Translations under genes and position numbers: made by a program | Shown here: positions 49,399-57,841 of the stretch, in pieces | How positions within the stretch are numbered: the first letter of the stretch is position 1 | Layout of the letters: each line of letters starts with the position of its first letter | Source of the DNA: CAIUGU01 sp040080215 | GTDB lineage: Bacteria; Pseudomonadota; Gammaproteobacteria; Steroidobacterales; Steroidobacteraceae | Reading direction: 5' to 3' | Length of the DNA stretch: 64,000 nt | Assembly (NCBI GenBank): GCA_040080215.1 | Contig: JBEBIT010000001.1 | Span: 124,001 to 188,000, forward strand | Notes under the pieces: model-generated | What the model saw: only the letters and a program-made list of their open reading frames with translations | Database searches by the model: none | What the model was told of the DNA's origin: nothing

Positions 49399-50088
49399 AT
49401 GGCGACAGGCTACTTTGTGACTGGCACTGACACGGGGGTGGGCAAGACCCTGATTGCGGCTGCGCTCATGAAGCAGCAGGCAGCGCTCGGTCTGCGAGTG
49501 GTCGGCATGAAGCCGGTTGCGAGCGGTTGCTGCCCAACCGCCGCAGGGCTGCGCAACGACGACGCCGAGCAGCTGGCGCGGCAGGCGACCGTGCAGCACC
49601 CTTACTCGCGGATAAATCCTTACGCTTTCGCTCCAGCCATCGCACCCCATCTGGCTGCGCGCGCGGCGGGAGTGTCGATCGAGTTGGCGCTGTTAGTTTC
49701 GTCTTATCAAGAGCTTGCGCTTGATGCGGACATTGTGGTCGTCGAGGGTGCCGGCGGCTGGCGGGTCCCCATCGGACCAACCGGGTTGCTGAGTGATTTT
49801 CCGGAAGCGCTCCGCCTCGACGTCATCCTGGTCGTCGGACTCCGGCTCGGCTGCCTGAACCACGCGCTACTGACTTGCGAGGCCATCGCGGGCGGCGGCA
49901 AGTCGCGTCTGGTCGGCTGGGTCGGTAACGGCATCGACCCGACATTCTCGCCATGGCAGGACAACATCGAGACGCTGCGCCAGCGAATTCCGGCGCCCTG
50001 CTTGGGAGTCGTTCCACCGCTCGCTACACCCACGCTGGACGCGGTCTGCGCGAGGCTGCAACCGCTCGGCGCGAGCGCAAATCAGTAG
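49399..50088 (+). CDS. bioD: Dethiobiotin synthetase
   Basis: BioD closes the ureido ring of dethiobiotin with ATP and CO2. The 229-residue product starts MATGYFVTGTDTGVGKT with the P-loop, then MKPVASGC and the VVEGAGGWRVPI motif. A GTG nine bases upstream is an alternative start. The 132-bp AT-rich gap after bioC could carry an internal promoter. It ends the bio operon. Confidence 0.94.
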   Translation: MATGYFVTGTDTGVGKTLIAAALMKQQAALGLRVVGMKPVASGCCPTAAGLRNDDAEQLARQATVQHPYSRINPYAFAPAIAPHLAARAAGVSIELALLVSSYQELALDADIVVVEGAGGWRVPIGPTGLLSDFPEALRLDVILVVGLRLGCLNHALLTCEAIAGGGKSRLVGWVGNGIDPTFSPWQDNIETLRQRIPAPCLGVVPPLATPTLDAVCARLQPLGASANQ

Positions 50089-50175
50089 AGAAAAATCCCT
50101 TTTCCATCCGGGCTTTGTGCATTGCACCGAGCGCCCTTTCTCCAGTAGCATACCCGTCCAGAACACAGTGAGTGG

Positions 50176-50694
50176 GTGACGGACAGCAACAGCATGACGA
50201 GCGGGAGCACAGTCGCAACTTCAGGCGCGCCCGCGCGGGATTCATCTCCGCATCAGATCGTCATTTCCCCCAACTGCTCATTGACCCCGAGGACCGCCAC
50301 GCTGTTCCTGTGCGCAACCGGCGGGGCCACCTTCCTGATTGCAGGGTTCATGGCGAGCAAGGGGCTTTGGCCGATCCTTCCGTTTGCGGGCCTCGAAGTG
50401 GGGCTGCTCGTATGGGCGACATTGCGCTCCATCCGGCGGGGGCGGGATCGCGAAATAGTGGAAATCGACGGTAATACCGTGAGCGTCGAACTCCTCAAGG
50501 GTTCACATAGGCAAATTACGGTATTTCCACGCCACTGGACCAAGGTTAAACTCCGCGCCCCGTTACACGGACTGCATCCGAGCCGCCTCACACTGGAATG
50601 CCAGGGGCGCACCTGCGAGGTCGGCACCTTCCTGACGGAAGACGAGCGCGGCGGATTGGCCAAGCGCCTGAAGCAGCTGGTCGGAAACGTGTGA
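50176..50694 (+). CDS. DUF2244 integral membrane protein
   Basis: This protein of up to 172 residues has two closely spaced transmembrane segments (about 40-60 and 65-85) followed by RRGRDREIVEIDGNTVSVE and a C-terminal domain that ends KRLKQLVGNV. The layout matches DUF2244, small membrane proteins often encoded next to cytochrome c oxidase genes; their function is unknown. The start may be the GTG at 50176 or the ATG at 50194. It precedes coxB by 149 bp on the same strand. Confidence 0.85.
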   Translation: MTDSNSMTSGSTVATSGAPARDSSPHQIVISPNCSLTPRTATLFLCATGGATFLIAGFMASKGLWPILPFAGLEVGLLVWATLRSIRRGRDREIVEIDGNTVSVELLKGSHRQITVFPRHWTKVKLRAPLHGLHPSRLTLECQGRTCEVGTFLTEDERGGLAKRLKQLVGNV

Positions 50695-50843
50695 GTGGCG
50701 GCTGCGCCCACGGTGCGTGGCGGTAGGTGGATTGCGGACTTGGGGATCGCGCCCGCGGGGGCGCAGGAGCCCTTCGTGGTTCTGCAGAGCGTGCAAGACG
50801 ACTGCCCGGACCTGTACGGAACTCGTTGAAAGTCAAAGAGATC

Positions 50844-51755
50844 ATGGGAGCATTGGCGCGAATGTCGAAGACCCTGAAATACTCCGCCGTCGCGGCAGCG
50901 GTAAGCACCCTGCAGGCGGCCCCGGCGCACGCAGCGTGGGAAACGAACCTGCGCATGGGCGTCACCGAGCTCAGCCGGGAAATCTACGGGCTGCACATGT
51001 TGATCCTGTGGATCTGCGTTGCCATCGCCGCGGCGGTGTTTGGCGTCATGATCTACTCGATCGTCAAGTTCCGGCGTTCGAACCACCCGGAGCCCGCAAC
51101 CTTCACGCACAGCACCAAGGCGGAGATCATCTGGACCATCATCCCGGTGGTCATCCTCGTCGCGATGGCGATTCCGGCGGCCGAGACCCTGGTCAAGATC
51201 GAGGACACCCGGAATTCCGAACTCACCATCAAGGTGACGGGATACCAGTGGAAGTGGCACTACGACTATGTGGGCCAGGGCGTGAACTTCTTCTCGACGC
51301 TCGACAAGGCCAGCAATGCGGCCCGCCAGCCGAATTCAGGCGTGAACCCGAAGGACATCGAGAATTACCTGCTCGCCGTGGATAACCCGCTCGTGGTTCC
51401 GGTCGACACCAAGGTGCGGGTCCTGCTGACTGCCGGCGACGTGCTGCATGCATGGTGGGTCCCTGACTTCGGCATGAAGAAGGACGCCATCCCGGGTTTC
51501 GTCAATGAAATCTGGTTCAAGGCGGATGTGCCAGGCACGTATCGCGGCCAGTGCGCCGAGCTGTGCGGACGCGACCATGGCTTCATGCCGGTCGTTGTCG
51601 AAGTGCGCTCCAAGGAAGACTACGCAGCCTGGCTCGCCGAGAAGCAGGCCGCTGCTGCTCCGGCTGCAGCGCCCGCGGCAGCGGCGGCTGCAAACGTCCC
51701 CGCAAACAACCTGACTATTGATGGCGCGATCGCAAGCGTCGCGAAGGCGGAGTAA
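50844..51755 (+). CDS. coxB: Cytochrome c oxidase subunit II
   Basis: Subunit II accepts electrons from cytochrome c through the CuA centre. From the ATG at 50844 the precursor has 303 residues: a signal peptide ending AHA, two transmembrane helices (about 50-72 and 95-115) and a periplasmic cupredoxin domain. CuA ligands are visible: H202, C237, E239, C241, H245 and M248 (HAWWVPDFG and CAELCGRDHGFM). The aromatic WHY region near residue 139 is the cytochrome c entry site. A C-terminal alanine/proline-rich tail follows; no cytochrome c domain is fused. Confidence 0.96.
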   Translation: MGALARMSKTLKYSAVAAAVSTLQAAPAHAAWETNLRMGVTELSREIYGLHMLILWICVAIAAAVFGVMIYSIVKFRRSNHPEPATFTHSTKAEIIWTIIPVVILVAMAIPAAETLVKIEDTRNSELTIKVTGYQWKWHYDYVGQGVNFFSTLDKASNAARQPNSGVNPKDIENYLLAVDNPLVVPVDTKVRVLLTAGDVLHAWWVPDFGMKKDAIPGFVNEIWFKADVPGTYRGQCAELCGRDHGFMPVVVEVRSKEDYAAWLAEKQAAAAPAAAPAAAAAANVPANNLTIDGAIASVAKAE

Positions 51756-51759
51756 CTCC

Positions 51760-53373
51760 ATGAGTTCTGTTCATTCTGTTTCTGCGGCAGCAGCCGATCA
51801 CGCCCACGACCACGCGCATGAAGATCACGGTGCTCCAACCGGGTGGCGCCGCTGGGTATTCGCGACAAACCACAAGGACATCGGGACGCTGTACCTGCTG
51901 TTCAGCCTCCTGATGTTCTTCATCGGCGGCGCGATGGCGATGGTCATCCGGGCCGAACTGTTCCAGCCGGGCCTGCAGCTCGTGGATCCCGGCTTCTTCA
52001 ACATGATGACGACCGTGCATGCGCTGGTCATGGTGTTCGGTGCGGTCATGCCCGCAACGGTCGGCCTCGCCAACTGGATGCTGCCCCTTCAGGTCGGCGC
52101 GCCGGACATGGCTTTGCCCCGCATGAACAACTTCAGCTTCTGGCTGCTGGTCGCGGCGTTCACGTTGCTGATCCTGTCGCTGTTCGTGCCGGGCGGTGGT
52201 CCTGCCGCCGGCTGGACGCTCTACCCGCCGCTGGTGATCCAGACGGGCAACTCGTTGCCGATGGCGATCTTCGCGATCCACCTCGCCGGCGCATCTTCGA
52301 TCATGGGTTCGATCAACATCATCGTCACGATCATGAACCTGCGCGCTCCCGGCATGTCGCTCCTCAAGATGCCGTTGTTCACGTGGACGTGGCTCATCAC
52401 CGCCTACCTGCTGATCGCCGTGATGCCCGTGTTCGCGGGCGCCGTGACGATGGTCCTCACGGATCACTTCTTCGGCACGACGTTCTTCTCTGCAACGGGC
52501 GGTGGCGACCCGGTGCTTTACCAGCACGTGTTCTGGTTCTTCGGGCACCCCGAGGTCTACATCATGATCCTGCCGGCGTTCGGCATCGTGTCGGAGATCA
52601 TCCCGACCTTCTCGCGCAAGCCGCTCTTCGGCTATGACGCGATGGTGTATGCGACGGCTTCCATCGCCTTCCTGTCGTTCATCGTGTGGGCGCACCACAT
52701 GTTCACCACGGGCATGCCGCTGGCAGGCGAAATGTTCTTCATGCTGTCCACGATGCTGATCGCCGTACCCACGGGCGTGAAGGTGTTCAACTGGACGGCG
52801 ACGATGTGGCGCGGATCCCTGAGCTTCGAGCCACCGATGCTGTTCTCGCTGTCGTTCCTGTTCCTGTTCACGATCGGTGGCTTCTCGGGACTGATGATGT
52901 CCATCGCCCCGGTCGACTTCCAGTACCACGACACGTACTTCATCGTCGCGCACTTCCACTACGTGCTGGTCCCCGGTGCCGTGTTCGCCATCATGGCGGG
53001 CGTGTACTACTGGCTGCCGAAGTGGACGGGGCACATGTACAACATGACGCTCGCCAAGACGCACTTCTGGCTGTCGACGATCTTCGTGAACGTGTTGTTC
53101 TTCCCGCAGCACTTCCTCGGTCTCGCCGGCATGCCGCGGCGTATTCCCGATTACGCCACCCAGTTCGCGGAGTTCAACATGATCTCCTCGATCGGTGCGT
53201 TCGGCTTCGGGCTGTCGCAGTTGCTGTTCGCGTACATCATCTGGGCTTGCGTCCGGGGTGGCGAAAAGGCATCGGACAAGGTCTGGGACAGCGCGGACCC
53301 GCAGGGACTCGAATGGACCGTGCCTTCGCCGGCACCGCACCACACGTTCGATGTTCCTCCGGTCGTAAAGTAA
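51760..53373 (+). CDS. coxA: Cytochrome c oxidase subunit I (A1-type)
   Basis: Subunit I contains the haem a and haem a3-CuB centres that reduce oxygen and pump protons. The 537-residue product has twelve predicted transmembrane helices. Visible ligands are H87 (haem a), H263, H312 and H313 (CuB), H398 (haem a3) and H400 (haem a); the crosslinked Y267 lies in GHPEVY with E265 of the D-channel, and K341 of the K-channel is in PTGVKVFNW. The GHPEVY motif marks an A1-type oxidase. The N-terminus has a short histidine-rich stretch (13-23). The ATG is preceded by GGAG. Confidence 0.97.
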   Translation: MSSVHSVSAAAADHAHDHAHEDHGAPTGWRRWVFATNHKDIGTLYLLFSLLMFFIGGAMAMVIRAELFQPGLQLVDPGFFNMMTTVHALVMVFGAVMPATVGLANWMLPLQVGAPDMALPRMNNFSFWLLVAAFTLLILSLFVPGGGPAAGWTLYPPLVIQTGNSLPMAIFAIHLAGASSIMGSINIIVTIMNLRAPGMSLLKMPLFTWTWLITAYLLIAVMPVFAGAVTMVLTDHFFGTTFFSATGGGDPVLYQHVFWFFGHPEVYIMILPAFGIVSEIIPTFSRKPLFGYDAMVYATASIAFLSFIVWAHHMFTTGMPLAGEMFFMLSTMLIAVPTGVKVFNWTATMWRGSLSFEPPMLFSLSFLFLFTIGGFSGLMMSIAPVDFQYHDTYFIVAHFHYVLVPGAVFAIMAGVYYWLPKWTGHMYNMTLAKTHFWLSTIFVNVLFFPQHFLGLAGMPRRIPDYATQFAEFNMISSIGAFGFGLSQLLFAYIIWACVRGGEKASDKVWDSADPQGLEWTVPSPAPHHTFDVPPVVK

Positions 53374-53398
53374 TTCCGGCAACGGAAGGCGCGCAAGA

Positions 53399-53530
53399 GT
53401 GGAGCAGGACACCGTAGAGACCGACCAGGCCCGGCAGAGCCGCATTCGCAGGAATGTACTGCTGCTGGCGGCTGTTGCCCTGGCGTTCTATTTCGGCTTC
53501 ATCTACATGGTCTACTCGCGCTCGCCGTGA
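53399..53530 (+). CDS. Small single-span membrane protein of the cox cluster
   Basis: A 43-codon gene starts at GTG (53399) with a GGAAGG ribosome-binding stretch and reads VEQDTVETDQARQSRIRRN followed by one transmembrane helix (about 20-38) and a short YSRSP tail. Its stop overlaps the ctaG start (GTGA), which supports real translation. Small proteins of this type between coxA and ctaG are annotated elsewhere as cytochrome oxidase small assembly proteins. The exact role is unknown. Confidence 0.75.
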   Translation: MEQDTVETDQARQSRIRRNVLLLAAVALAFYFGFIYMVYSRSP

Positions 53531-54072
53531 ACGACAAGCTGCGCGTCGAGAACCGGAAGCTGACCGGCCAGTTGTGGCTGATGGCGATCGGTGCTTTCGG
53601 TTTCGGTTTCGCGCTGATTCCGCTCTACAACGTGATGTGCGACGTTACCGGGTACGGCAACCGTGCTGCGCTTCGGTCCGCGTCGGCAGCCGTGGAGTCC
53701 GCAGCCACCGACCGGCGCGTGACTGTGGAAATGATCTCGGCGACGCCGACGTTCGGCTCGTGGGACTTCCACCCGGTCGCAGCCAGCATCGTGGTGGAGC
53801 CGGGCAAGCTCTACGAGACCAAGTTCTACGCGAAGAACCTGCAGGACCAGGCTGTGACGGCCCAGGCGATCCCGAGCATCGCACCCAGCCTGGCCACGCG
53901 GTTCTTCCACAAGACCGAATGCTTCTGCTTCACGCCGCAGCATTTCGAGGGACTCGAGGGACGCGAGATGAGCGTGCGCTTCATCGTCGATCCGGGCCTT
54001 CCGGGCAACGTCGATCGCGTGACGCTGGCGTATTCGATGTACACCGTGCCGCAGACGGCTGCCGCGCAGTGA
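53527..54072 (+). CDS. ctaG: Cytochrome c oxidase assembly protein CtaG/Cox11
   Basis: CtaG delivers copper to the CuB site of subunit I. The 181-residue product begins at a GTG coupled to the preceding small gene. It has one transmembrane helix (about 15-35), C38 in MCDVTGYG, and the copper-binding C132-F-C134 in TECFCFTPQHF within a periplasmic immunoglobulin-like domain. The 132 bp between it and coxC contain no gene. Confidence 0.95.
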   Translation: MNDKLRVENRKLTGQLWLMAIGAFGFGFALIPLYNVMCDVTGYGNRAALRSASAAVESAATDRRVTVEMISATPTFGSWDFHPVAASIVVEPGKLYETKFYAKNLQDQAVTAQAIPSIAPSLATRFFHKTECFCFTPQHFEGLEGREMSVRFIVDPGLPGNVDRVTLAYSMYTVPQTAAAQ

Positions 54073-54204
54073 CTGTTTTCGGAAGCGAGGCCGCTCTGCC
54101 CCGTTTCCATGTCGATAGATTGATGAGAGCGTGGCTGCCTGCCTCGGCAGGACATCCACTGGTGCAACAGAAAGTCAGACGACGATAATCAGGACATTCA
54201 GATA

Positions 54205-55086
54205 ATGGCTCACGCACATTCGGATCAACCCGGCGGCAAGTATTACATCCCGCACGGCAGCCCCTGGCCCATCATCGGTTCGATCGCGCTGTTCATCACG
54301 GTGGGCGGCGCAGCGATGTGGCTCAACCACGCCAACATCGGGCCCATGGTCATGGCAGCCGGCCTGATCATCGTCGCCACGATGTTCGCCGGCTGGTTCG
54401 GCACGGTCATCAACGAAAGCGAAGACCACTACTACAACGCGCAGGTCGACAAGTCGTTCCGCATGGGGATGATGTGGTTCATCTTCTCGGAGATCATGTT
54501 CTTCGCCGCGTTCTTCGGCGCCCTGTTCTACACGCGGCATTTCTCCGTGCCGTGGCTGGGCGGCGAAGGCGTCAAGATCTTCACCAACCTGCTGCTGTGG
54601 AAGGACTACGAGACGGCATGGCCGACGAACGGTCCCGCTGCCGTCGGCGGCGACTTCGAAGTCATCCCGGCGTTCGGGCTGCCTGCAATCAATACCGCGA
54701 TCCTCCTGACCTCCGGTGTGACGATCACGATCGCCCACCATGCGCTCAGGGCCGGGAACCGCACCGTCCTCAATATCTTCCAGGCCGTAACTTTCCTGCT
54801 GGGCTTCACGTTCGTCTACCTGCAGTCCACGGAATACATGGAGGCCTATCACGAGCTGAACCTGAAGCTGTCTTCAGGCATCTACGGCTCCACGTTCTTC
54901 ATGCTGACGGGCTTCCACGGCCTGCATGTGACGATCGGCGCGATCATGTTGATGGTGATCTGGTTCCGCTGCCTGAAGGGTCACTTCACGCCGCAGCAGC
55001 ACTTCGCGTTCGAAGCCGTCGCCTGGTACTGGCACTTCGTCGACGTGGTGTGGCTCGGCCTGTTCATTTTCGTTTACTGGCTGTAG
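54205..55086 (+). CDS. coxC: Cytochrome c oxidase subunit III
   Basis: Subunit III is a seven-helix membrane protein that stabilises subunit I during turnover. The 293-residue product shows FRMGMMWFIFSEIMFFAAFF, TIAHHALRAGNR, FVYLQSTEYMEAY and the C-terminal GFHGLHVTIGA and EAVAWYWHFVDVVWL motifs. A bidirectional-looking hairpin follows. Confidence 0.96.
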   Translation: MAHAHSDQPGGKYYIPHGSPWPIIGSIALFITVGGAAMWLNHANIGPMVMAAGLIIVATMFAGWFGTVINESEDHYYNAQVDKSFRMGMMWFIFSEIMFFAAFFGALFYTRHFSVPWLGGEGVKIFTNLLLWKDYETAWPTNGPAAVGGDFEVIPAFGLPAINTAILLTSGVTITIAHHALRAGNRTVLNIFQAVTFLLGFTFVYLQSTEYMEAYHELNLKLSSGIYGSTFFMLTGFHGLHVTIGAIMLMVIWFRCLKGHFTPQQHFAFEAVAWYWHFVDVVWLGLFIFVYWL

Positions 55087-55117
55087 CACGCCGCCCGCGA
55101 AGGGCAGTATCGAAACC

Positions 55118-55150
55118 CGGGCCAGACAGAACGTGGATTCGTCTGGCCCG
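55118..55150. terminator. Putative bidirectional terminator between coxC and the DUF2909 gene
   Basis: A perfect 10-bp stem (CGGGCCAGAC at 55118-55127 with its complement at 55141-55150) has a 13-base loop and lies between convergent genes. The T-runs on either side are poor, so it may need Rho or may only stabilise mRNA ends. Confidence 0.5.
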
Positions 55151-55164
55151 CTTGCTTGAGTGGA

Positions 55165-55371
55165 CTACCTGCCAAGCCCGTGTGGCTGGATCATGCCCTG
55201 CGACCACGCAAGCAGGAGCAGCAGGAACAGCGCAACGGACAGGACGATTCGGATCGTCAGCGCACGGACGGTGCCGGATGAGGCGCCCTTGCTGCTGACG
55301 AGATGGAACAACCCCGTGCCCAGGCTTATGACGATGCCGATCAGGCAGGCGACGATCAGCAGCTTGATCAC
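55165..55371 (-). CDS. Twin-transmembrane protein, DUF2909
   Basis: The 68-residue protein consists of two transmembrane helices (about 2-23 and 40-60) joined by a short polar loop (SSKGASSGTVRALT). It starts at GTG (55371) after TAGGTG. Proteins of this pattern (DUF2909) are commonly encoded beside cytochrome oxidase assembly genes, on the strand opposite to the cluster as here. It is divergent from surf1, with 53 bp between starts. The function is unknown. Confidence 0.8.
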   Translation of the reverse strand: MIKLLIVACLIGIVISLGTGLFHLVSSKGASSGTVRALTIRIVLSVALFLLLLLAWSQGMIQPHGLGR

Positions 55372-55424
55372 GGTGCACCTAAGGCTCTTGGTGACGAGAC
55401 GCCGGACTGGCGAGTAACGATTAT

Positions 55425-56165
55425 ATGCCCGTCCGGTTCCGCAATCGTGTCTTTGCACCCAGCCTTACAGGCACTGCGCTGACTGTGCTGGTGCTGGCAG
55501 GGCTCACGAATCTGGGCCTTTGGCAACTGCGAAGGGCTGAGGAGAAGCGGGAGTTGTTGGCGGCCTATGAGGCGGGCCAGGGAACAATCATTCCTCTGGC
55601 TGCAGGCAGTGCAGGAGATCTGCCGAGATACCAGCAGGTCACGGCCTCGGGAAAGTATGAATCGGACAGGCAGCTCCTGCTCGACAACATGCCTTCGAAA
55701 TCCGGTGCCCCCGGTTTTCGCGTGATGACTCCTTTCCGCCTCGACGGTGGGAGCGGTCTCGTGCTGGTGGATCGGGGCTGGATTCCCGTTGGGCCTGATC
55801 GCTCGGTACTGCCCGGCATCGACGTTGACGAGGCCCATCGCGAGATCCGGGCCATGCTGGATGAACTGCCGCGACCCGGTGTCCGCCTGGGTGCGGCCGA
55901 CGACGCGGCGGGGACGTGGCCGAGAGTGGTCAACTTCCCGGAGCACGAGGAGCTCGTGGCGATGTACGGCGAGCCGCTGCTGCAACCCGTGATGTTGCTG
56001 GATCCGGCGGAGGACGCCGGATACGAGCGGGCCTGGGAAGCTCGCTTCGGCTTTGGGCCGGAGCGCCACGTTGGCTATGCGGTCCAGTGGTTCTCGCTCT
56101 CGGCGGCGTTGCTCGTGCTTTACTTCGTGGCGAGCCTGAGACCTGCGAATCGCGAACTCAATTGA
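55425..56165 (+). CDS. SURF1 family cytochrome oxidase assembly protein
   Basis: SURF1/Shy1 proteins supply haem a to subunit I. The 246-residue product has an N-terminal helix (about 16-34) ending in the conserved GLWQLRRAEEK, a periplasmic domain with the conserved LVDRGWIPVG and a C-terminal helix with GYAVQWFSLSAALLVLYFV. It lies between the DUF2909 gene and the SCO-like gene. Confidence 0.93.
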   Translation: MPVRFRNRVFAPSLTGTALTVLVLAGLTNLGLWQLRRAEEKRELLAAYEAGQGTIIPLAAGSAGDLPRYQQVTASGKYESDRQLLLDNMPSKSGAPGFRVMTPFRLDGGSGLVLVDRGWIPVGPDRSVLPGIDVDEAHREIRAMLDELPRPGVRLGAADDAAGTWPRVVNFPEHEELVAMYGEPLLQPVMLLDPAEDAGYERAWEARFGFGPERHVGYAVQWFSLSAALLVLYFVASLRPANRELN

Positions 56166-56178
56166 ACCGGATGACCGA

Positions 56179-56802
56179 ATGACGACCGCGGACCTGCAGA
56201 CAAACGTACCCAAGGCTTCTCGCCGCCAGCTGTGGCTGGTCGTCGCCCTGTTCTTCGTACCGCTGGGCGTTGCCTTCCTGATGTACTACGGCAATGTCGG
56301 GTGGCGCCCCGTGGGAAGTACCAACAAAGGCGAGTTGATTGATCCCGCAAGGCCGTTGCCGGAAGTGGCCCTGATGACGCCAGCGGGCACCGCAACTGCC
56401 ACCGATTTCCTGCGCGGTAAATGGAGCATCGTTTTCGTGGGGGCAGGGGCCTGTGACGAAGCGTGTCGCAAGGCGCTGGCCGAAATTCGCCAGGTCCGCC
56501 TCGCGTTGAACCAGAACAGCTCCCGCGTCCAGAGGGTTTTCCTGTACTCCGGGTCGTGCTGTGACCAGGCCTACTTTGAGGCTGAGCAGGCCGGGCTGAT
56601 CGCGGCGAGCGTGGAAGGTCCGGCCGGCAAGTCGATGCTCGAAGTCTTCCCTGTTGCCAACGGCGTCGACGCGCTTGCCGCCGGCAGGCTCTATCTCGTC
56701 GACCCGCTCGGCAATCTGATGATGAGCTATGAGCGCGGCGCGCCCGTGAAAGGCCTGCTCGACGACCTCAAGAAGCTCCTGAACCTGTCCCACATCGGCT
56801 AG
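56179..56802 (+). CDS. Membrane-anchored SCO-like thioredoxin-fold protein
   Basis: The 207-residue protein has one N-terminal transmembrane helix (about 17-37) and a periplasmic domain with C92-DEA-C96, the spacing of the CxxxC copper site in SCO proteins, and LYLVDPLGNL as in the SCO/thioredoxin core. The distal histidine that completes the SCO copper site (normally shortly before the YLxDPxG strand) is not visible, and an extra C127-C128 pair is present. It may be a thiol reductase or a divergent metallochaperone for CuA. It lies between surf1 and ctaA. Confidence 0.82.
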   Translation: MTTADLQTNVPKASRRQLWLVVALFFVPLGVAFLMYYGNVGWRPVGSTNKGELIDPARPLPEVALMTPAGTATATDFLRGKWSIVFVGAGACDEACRKALAEIRQVRLALNQNSSRVQRVFLYSGSCCDQAYFEAEQAGLIAASVEGPAGKSMLEVFPVANGVDALAAGRLYLVDPLGNLMMSYERGAPVKGLLDDLKKLLNLSHIG

Positions 56803-56810
56803 CCCCGTTC

Positions 56811-57821
56811 ATGCGCCAACAGCGAACCTCCACTTTCCGGCGCATCGCCCTCGCTGGCGCGATGCTGGCGTTCGTCGTGGTCGTCCTGGGAGCGTGGGTG
56901 CGCTTGAGCGCTGCGGGCCTCGGTTGCCCCGACTGGCCGGGTTGCTACGGCCATCTCACGGCGGGGCAAGCTGCGCAGAATCTTGATGTCATCTCGAATG
57001 CATATCCCGAGCGCCCGTTCGAAGAACACAAGGCGAGCAAGGAAATGCTGCATCGCTACTTCGCAGGAACCCTCGTGCTGGTGATCGTGACGCTGGCTGG
57101 CTTTGCAATATGGAATCGCCGTGATCCCGCCCAGCCCGTCAAATTGCCTGTGCTGCTCGTCGGGATCGTGGGCATACAGGCCTTGCTCGGCATGTGGACC
57201 GTGACGCTGCTGCTCAAGCCACTGATCGTGGTGCTGCACCTGGTCGGTGGCCTGACGACGTTGTCCTTGCTTGCCTGGCTTGCCGTTGGCAGCGCGCGAA
57301 CAACCCGGCCCCGGCAGGAAAGCGGGCTGCGGACGCTGGCGCGGATCGGGCTCGGCGTTCTGACCTTCCAGATTCTGCTCGGCGGCTGGACCAGCTCGAA
57401 CTACGCGGCGCTTGCCTGCCCCGATTTCCCGACCTGCCAGAATTCGTACTGGCCAACCATGAATGCGAACGACGCCTTCGTGCTCTGGCGCGGCCTCGGG
57501 ATCGACTACGAAGGCGGGGTCCTCGATCATCCCGCGCGGATAGCCATTCACTTCGTCCACCGCCTGGGCGCCGTGGTTGCGGCGCTGGTGCTCGGATGGC
57601 TCAGCATCGCGGCGTGGCGCAAGGCCCAGACCCGGGCAGTCCAGCTTGCCGGCGCGGCCGTGGGCGTGGTGCTAGTCGCCCAGCTCGTCCTGGGACCGTT
57701 GATGGTGCTGGAAGGCCTCCCGCTGGTCCTTGCCACGGCGCACAACGGCGTCGCCGCGCTCCTGCTGGTCACGGTCGTGCGCCTCAATCGTCTGCTTTGG
57801 CCGCCCCCCGGGTCGCTGTAG
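56811..57821 (+). CDS. ctaA: Haem A synthase
   Basis: CtaA/Cox15 oxidises the methyl group of haem O to make haem A. The 336-residue eight-helix protein contains GLGCPDWPGCYG near residue 40, HRYFAGTLV, HLVGGLTTL, HFVHRLGAVVAA and TAHNGVAALL, which hold the haem-ligand histidines. It starts eight bases after the SCO-like gene and ends 20 bases before ctaB. Confidence 0.95.
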   Translation: MRQQRTSTFRRIALAGAMLAFVVVVLGAWVRLSAAGLGCPDWPGCYGHLTAGQAAQNLDVISNAYPERPFEEHKASKEMLHRYFAGTLVLVIVTLAGFAIWNRRDPAQPVKLPVLLVGIVGIQALLGMWTVTLLLKPLIVVLHLVGGLTTLSLLAWLAVGSARTTRPRQESGLRTLARIGLGVLTFQILLGGWTSSNYAALACPDFPTCQNSYWPTMNANDAFVLWRGLGIDYEGGVLDHPARIAIHFVHRLGAVVAALVLGWLSIAAWRKAQTRAVQLAGAAVGVVLVAQLVLGPLMVLEGLPLVLATAHNGVAALLLVTVVRLNRLLWPPPGSL

Positions 57822-57841
57822 ACTCGCCGCTCCATCTCCTC

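Noticed and set aside
51715..53445. Minus-strand open frame of about 580 codons opposite coxA
   Set aside because: It has an extreme Arg/His/Glu composition typical of antisense to a membrane protein gene, with no supporting start or domain.
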